Of a stretch of 64,000 nt of DNA, positions 58,324-64,000 are shown in pieces. A program made the translations under genes and the position numbers. This DNA comes from Ifrita kowaldi. Taxonomy: Eukaryota; Chordata; Aves; Passeriformes; Cinclosomatidae. The notes below the pieces were generated by a model. That model worked only from the letters and a program-made list of their open reading frames with translations. It had not been told where the DNA came from and did not search any database. Where the stretch lies: contig VZRS01008351.1 in the NCBI GenBank assembly GCA_013398055.1, positions 62,001-126,000 of the forward strand, written 5' to 3'. How positions within the stretch are numbered: the first letter of the stretch is position 1; the number at the start of each line of letters is the position of its first letter.

Positions 58324-60052
58324 GAGCTAAACCTATAGGAGCTACTGCTGCAATCCCCTCTCTTCTGAGGCACAGGTGCCCAACTGTCTGAAGCTGCTGT
58401 ACAGGGGCTTGTGCAGCTGCATGGCTGAACCAGATTAGGAAACTGAGCAGAGTTAAAATGAGAAAAGGGTGAGTTTGAGCCATGTTGATTCCATTATCTG
58501 GCTCACCAGACAGACACCCAAAAAAGGGACAAGAATAAACATGACTTGCTTTTTCTGGTACGAGCAATGTAGTTTGCTTTTTTCCCCCTCCAATTATAGC
58601 CTACACAAAACTTACTGTTCGCATAAATTACGCCAAAGAAAACGTGGGTCTCATCACAATCCTGAACAATGAGTTACTCAAAGACAATAACTTTGTCTTA
58701 GAGAAGGAAAGGTACTGGATACTACACATTCTGGAGGAGAAACCATAGCAGTAGGAAGGATATGGGCTTCTCCTACTAGGGTCTGACTCAATTCCAAAGG
58801 ACAGCCAAGAAGAAATTCTTCAAGGAAACAGAGGCCATGAACACCATGTTAATACCCAGCTACTAAAAGAAATATAGAGATAAGAAAAAAATCCTTACCT
58901 GGATAAATGAAAGGGATATGAACTATCATGCAGCTTCCTTAAAAAATTCCCAAGACTGAAGCATGGCAAAAGACAATTCCTCATTGAAAAATTGATAATA
59001 TTTACTCTTTCTAGTACAGCAAAAATCAGTTAAAAGAGAAATTGGTAAACGTCTGCTTCTGACTGTATTTCCTGTCTCTATCTGGATTTCCTAATATTTG
59101 CATGGTCACTGTAGCACACAGGTTCAACAGTGCCAAGTTTTCCTTCAACCAATCTTGTATACTCAAGTAGTTTTGTAAGTGGGGGTAGGGAAAAAAACCA
59201 GTAGATATTGGTTGAGCTCAGAAAGCTGTACAACACAAAATAATTACCTTAAAAGAAATCTGTTTTAAAAATAGCATCTGGTACCAAAATGCAACTCCTA
59301 GGCCAGATTGCAGAAACTCATTTCAAATACTGGCACACTATTTTAATCAAGCCCTGTGCAAAATCCACCAAAATAACATCAAACTCAGTGCTGTTTGTGG
59401 CCCTATTACACAGGTCAAACAAACCACTTTTAAGAAATGAAGTGTAAAAATTACATTTAAGAGTAAAAATTTGAGACCATGCTAGTTATCCAGCAAACAC
59501 TGATTGATATTTACGTGTGTAAATTCAATGTTTGATCTGTCGAGGTCTTAAGAAGAAAGAAATCCAGTGCAGCAGCAAAAATGTGTAGGTCTGATTATAA
59601 TGAGGATCTATGCAATTGAACAAAATGTTCCTTTTGTAAATGAGGGCATAATAAAAGACATTTTAAGAGAGATCTAAATGGAATTCAGAGACAGGTTAGA
59701 ATCTAGAAAATAAGATAATACCACATTTTCAATCCTATTTTTATGGATTCTATCCAAGCTTCAGTGGAAACAAGTTTGGTAGGAAATGCTGCCAGTGACA
59801 GATGTAGTGCATTCTTCTAACACTTTCAGCTGCTGACTAATGAGTAGGTGTTTGATAGGGCAGTTGAAATGAAAAACGGCTCATTAATCCAAGCCTATGA
59901 TTTATTGTAAAACTAGTTGAAGGAAAAAAATTCACACACTCAAGTGAAGTATTTTCTCTACTACCTTTTTTTTTGGTAGTTCTTCATTCACTGGCTATCA
60001 TGTTTCTTAATCTTTAAAATGCTACATAGCAATTCAGACTGGATAATTTCGG

Positions 60053-60098
60053 AATATTTTAATATTAATTATTCTATAACCATTAATATTAAAATATT
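60053..60098. repeat. Perfect inverted repeat, 17-bp arms, 12-bp loop
   Basis: AATATTTTAATATTAAT and its exact inverse around TATTCTATAACC. All A/T in the arms. Could extrude as a hairpin; no transposon features flank it. Confidence 0.85.
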
Positions 60099-62093
60099 TA
60101 CTCATCTGATAGATCATATTTTCCTGTATGAATACCAAACAATTGCTAGCTTTTGGTTTAAGAAGTGTATATGCTTAGCACATACATTTTAATAATTATT
60201 TTAAACATTTAAAAGAAAAAAATCAGTACAGGCAAGACTGTTTACACAACACTGATAATGTTTTTAAGATCAAAGTTCAAGGACAAGTTGCTAAAGTAAC
60301 AGGACAAAGAGCCTCCACAGTTCCTTCACATAATACAATACATACTTTCACTGACACAACCATACTGATATAGGAAAGAACAAGCTTCTGCAGTATTTCC
60401 CATGACAGACCTTTTGTTTCAGTACATTAAATCCAACATTGGGCTGCCAAAAAAACCTATAAAAGCATGAACGCAGTCAGGACCAGAAGGACAGCATTTA
60501 GCATACTCACTTACTCCACTGTAGGTCACATACAAGGGAGAAGAGAACGATCTGTTTCACAAAACTGCACTCATTGATGTTTTACATGAGATTTAATTTG
60601 TTTTGTCTCAGTGTTTTGCCTTTTAAATGAATTATGTATTAGGGCAAATTATACTTCATAGCAGCATTATCTTGTTTAATCTACCATCTTACTTTGCATA
60701 ACATACTTTTAGCTAAACAGTGATGCTACCACCTTGCAGCTGGACACAATTCCTTAATTGCCATGCATGCACATAAGAAGTACAATTAAACTGGAAAGGC
60801 CAAAGTACTGCATATTTGTTCTCTACATAAATTACAAGTGGCAGGAGTAGGTTTCTGCAATGAAAGTGATCTTAAATACTGAGATCTCAAATTTCAGCAG
60901 CTTATAAGAAAAATGCTCCTCCAAACCTCAAAGCAGTCCATTAGCACCACAATTCTCATAAATTCAATTACATTGCACATGTCCAGTCAGTCTCTTTTGT
61001 ATCACAAAAACAGATGCTAGTTTCAAATGAACAGGTAACACAGTCTGCTTGAGTTTAAACTTAAGTATTCCAGTAAGAGTTTGCAGAATTATCAACATAC
61101 ATGGTTGAATTTCTCTGCAGTACCAGGAACAAAACTTGACTTGCTTTCTCATTTACTTGTTATCAGTTTTGCTTACTTACCTGTACTCTGCAGTTGAGAA
61201 AAACACAAAATAAGTTTACATTTCTGACCTCTTGAGAAATTCTCACTTTTTCCTCCTTTCTCATGGTTTCAACAGTTTTACCAATCAAAATTTGGTACAA
61301 TTCTTTTTTTTAGGTATCAGACTCAAACTAGAATCACCTCTTCTGCAATTTTGATTCATCAGACTTTAATATTGTACAGACGATGAAAACAGAGCTATCT
61401 CCTAGGCAGCCATTTACAACTTAAAAACATTAGGAAAGCTTTAATAATGCTTGCCTCCCTATCAGAGTCCTGTATCAGAGGCAGACAAGTTGAGACACCA
61501 CCCTCATGTTCTTTTACACAGAACAGAGTCAGAACTTGGCAGAGCTCTGAAGTCTCTGCTTGAATAAAACAAGACCCATGCTCTCTGCATGAAATGTGCT
61601 CAGAAAAATGACCTGTCATGTTCATTTCTTTTCCACTCCCCCACTTTTATTGGGTGGGGTTTTTTTGGTTGTTTTTGGGTTTTTCAAATAGATATGACTA
61701 ATAGTACCTCTAATGTTGAAACCATGCTAAAGCAGAAACTGACATCACCAGAACATCAAAACCAGGACTGATCAAAATGTCTGGCAAGATATTCAACAAC
61801 AAAATACCAGAATCTGCTTAATCCTATCACATGCAGATATTCTATATCAAAAAACCAATTCTATACTTCTCAGCACTAAAAGTCAGTACATCTTCCCACA
61901 GCTGTCAATGTAGCTCATTTCTTCCTACCTTGATAAAAACCTTCATAAGAATATTGTATCCACATTTTTGAGATCAAAAGTCCAACTCCAAGAGGTAAAT
62001 AGTAACTTTTAAATTAAATTCAGAACTGTATTTGAAAATAAAAGCTGATGTCCAATCTTTAAGATCATATCAAATGATGTTCACTTTTATCAG

Positions 62094-62150
62094 AAAAAAA
62101 ACCCAAAACCCCAAATAAAACCAGCAAAAAAATCCAATCCCAAACCCACA
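62094..62150. repeat. A/C-rich tract
   Basis: A-runs alternating with CCC/CCCC blocks and few other bases, about 55 bp. Confidence 0.65.
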
Positions 62151-64000
62151 AACTAAATCACCACACTTCATCCAAGAGGCCTATATATGGCTATAAAAGG
62201 ATTTTACCCAGCTTTTAAAAAGCATATACAGAAATGCTACAAAAAAGTGTATTTTTGTGCCCAGATTTACAAATGTGTGACTAACATATGTTCATTGGGA
62301 AAATTTGCAACATTTCAGAATATTAACTAGTACTGACTTATTTTTTCGAAATTGTTATTCTAGAACTGACAGAGAACATTCTTTTAATGAGTATTACTTG
62401 AAGGTTAAAGTTAAATTTGTGACACAACTGTATTTGACAGTGCATAAAACATTTTATCCTCGTTAGGGTGCTTTAATATTATTTTTAAAAATTCTCATTG
62501 CAGCACTTTCTTTCATATTGGGAAGATCCAGACCACATCCTTAAAAATCTCACTACTTTGTACAAAGTTATCTCTATTTTGCAGTTTACTACATTTACTG
62601 TTTACTAAAATCAGCACATTCTTGCAAAATAACGTGCAAATACAAGTACATTCACCTGTTTGCACAGTTAAAAATCTCATTTACCACGAAAAAATTACTC
62701 ATAGTGTAACAATAAATTCAAGCTTCTTGCATAAAGCTGAAGTGAGCAGCTGCAAAGAACACAAACTCCTTCAGTGTGTCATTGGTCAGGTTGGATAAGC
62801 TTGGATATGCTACATTTTAAGCATATTTACATAACAATACTGAACACTTAAGTGGTTTATTTAATACAGAACATATTTTTAAAGTTTGAAACAATTTTAA
62901 CAATTTATATAATTGTAATATTTTATATTTAATATACTAGTTTTAACATATCCTAAATTACAAACTGCTTTCTTAGGAAACCAAAAATGTAGAAACTGGT
63001 ACGTTTCTGAAGGCTGAAATATCCTTTGCCATTTATATTTGATATAATCAAAGCACTAATCTGCAAGCTTTCAAACCACAATAAAATAAAACACACCTTT
63101 ATGTCCAGTAAGTAATTTTTTCCCAATAAACAACTTAGAGCAAAAATCAATTTTCTGTAACTTAAGTTCCTGTTCTACCAATGTCAGCTAACAAGGGGAA
63201 CTGCATAAGCAGAAATCAACACAGCACAAGTTTGTTGTCACAGAATTTTTCTTGTTTTGGTGAAAATAGGTAAGATCTTTCCAATATGTTTGACACTGCT
63301 CTGAAGGCACTTCTCCAATGATACTTACGGGTTATCTGTGGGCAGACAAGCTACTTGTTCTACCCAACTATATCAGGCTGCATTGCACTGTGCTGCAGGG
63401 AGCTTCACTAGCTTGCAGCTTTGCTAATATGCAGATCTTGATGTTCCACAAACAAATTACATCAGAGCCTTCTCTTTTCTACGTTCAGCTCTATTCTTAG
63501 AGCCTCTTAATTCATAATCTATTTCCTTTTCTTTGTGCATTATCTGAGCTATCCTGCTCCTCCATTTCCTGGATAATCTGAGGATGCGTAACACTAATCA
63601 TAAGTTGCTCCAATGAACACAAATCATACCACACTAATACCAGTCACCAGGGCAAATATGCTGGTATTTCCAGAAGCTTGTCATCAGCACTTTTGTGCAA
63701 CACCCAAGAGAAAGTTTGCAGCATGCCTGAAGATCAAAAAAGTATTTCTTAAATAAGAAATCTTGATGAAAAACCACCTTGGCAGCTCCTCCTTTCCCTC
63801 CCACTATTTCAAGTGATCTGCTGACCTCATCTCCAGACCCACAGCGCAGAAGAAAGGTGGTTATCTCACCAATACCACAGGTCACTTAGAACTTACCAGT
63901 TACAAGCTTTCACATATCTAATATGGACCTTTAACTATGCAAAGACAACCCCATTCTGTATTTCGTCCTTAAAATACAGCCTCATGTAAAGTATATCACA

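Larger units (their letters stand above)
54561..64000. other. Upstream flank of PPP2R5C, no gene recognised
   Basis: AT-rich sequence with two short CR1 pieces (56297 and 57670), two strong inverted repeats (58292 and 60053) and low-complexity tracts. Human PPP2R5C has longer isoforms that start far upstream, so this may be intronic for such transcripts. I did not find their known exon text. Confidence 0.6.

Overview
This is a window of vertebrate nuclear DNA, almost certainly from a bird. It is AT-rich and intron-dominated. The recognisable dispersed repeats are chicken-repeat-1 (CR1) LINE fragments with the typical ATTCTATGAT-type 3' tail, plus one LTR resembling avian ERVL-type LTRs. The one gene I can support is PPP2R5C, the gamma (B56-gamma) regulatory subunit of protein phosphatase 2A. 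It lies on the minus strand and all 14 coding exons are present. Joined, they give a 524-residue protein, the length of the human gamma-3 isoform. All splice sites are GT-AG and all exon phases agree.

Layout, left to right on the plus strand (the gene reads right to left): 1-4090 is downstream intergenic DNA. About 4095-6919 is the long 3' UTR with several poly(A) signals. 6920-7051 is exon 14, followed by exons 13 to 3 up to 26442. Intron 2 (7.3 kb) leads to exon 2 (33755-33954). Intron 1 (20 kb) carries CR1 copies, the LTR and an unclassified GC-richer block. Exon 1 is at 54108-54201, with a short 5' UTR holding a small upstream ORF. 54310-54560 is a CpG-rich promoter with CCAAT, GC-box and CRE-like motifs. 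54560-64000 is upstream flank, or possibly an intron of a longer isoform, with no gene I could recognise.

Functionally there is one locus. The B56 fold and its LxxIxE-motif pocket are intact. Three places suggest isoform control: two in-frame AUGs in exon 1, intron 12 read-through giving a five-residue tail close to poly(A) signals, and the 117-nt exon 13, whose length equals the difference between the human gamma-2 and gamma-3 forms. I found no unknown multi-gene system. The findings concern regulatory features of this gene, small structural repeats and a few unexplained blocks. Comparisons with human PPP2R5C and with repeat families come from memory; no search was run.
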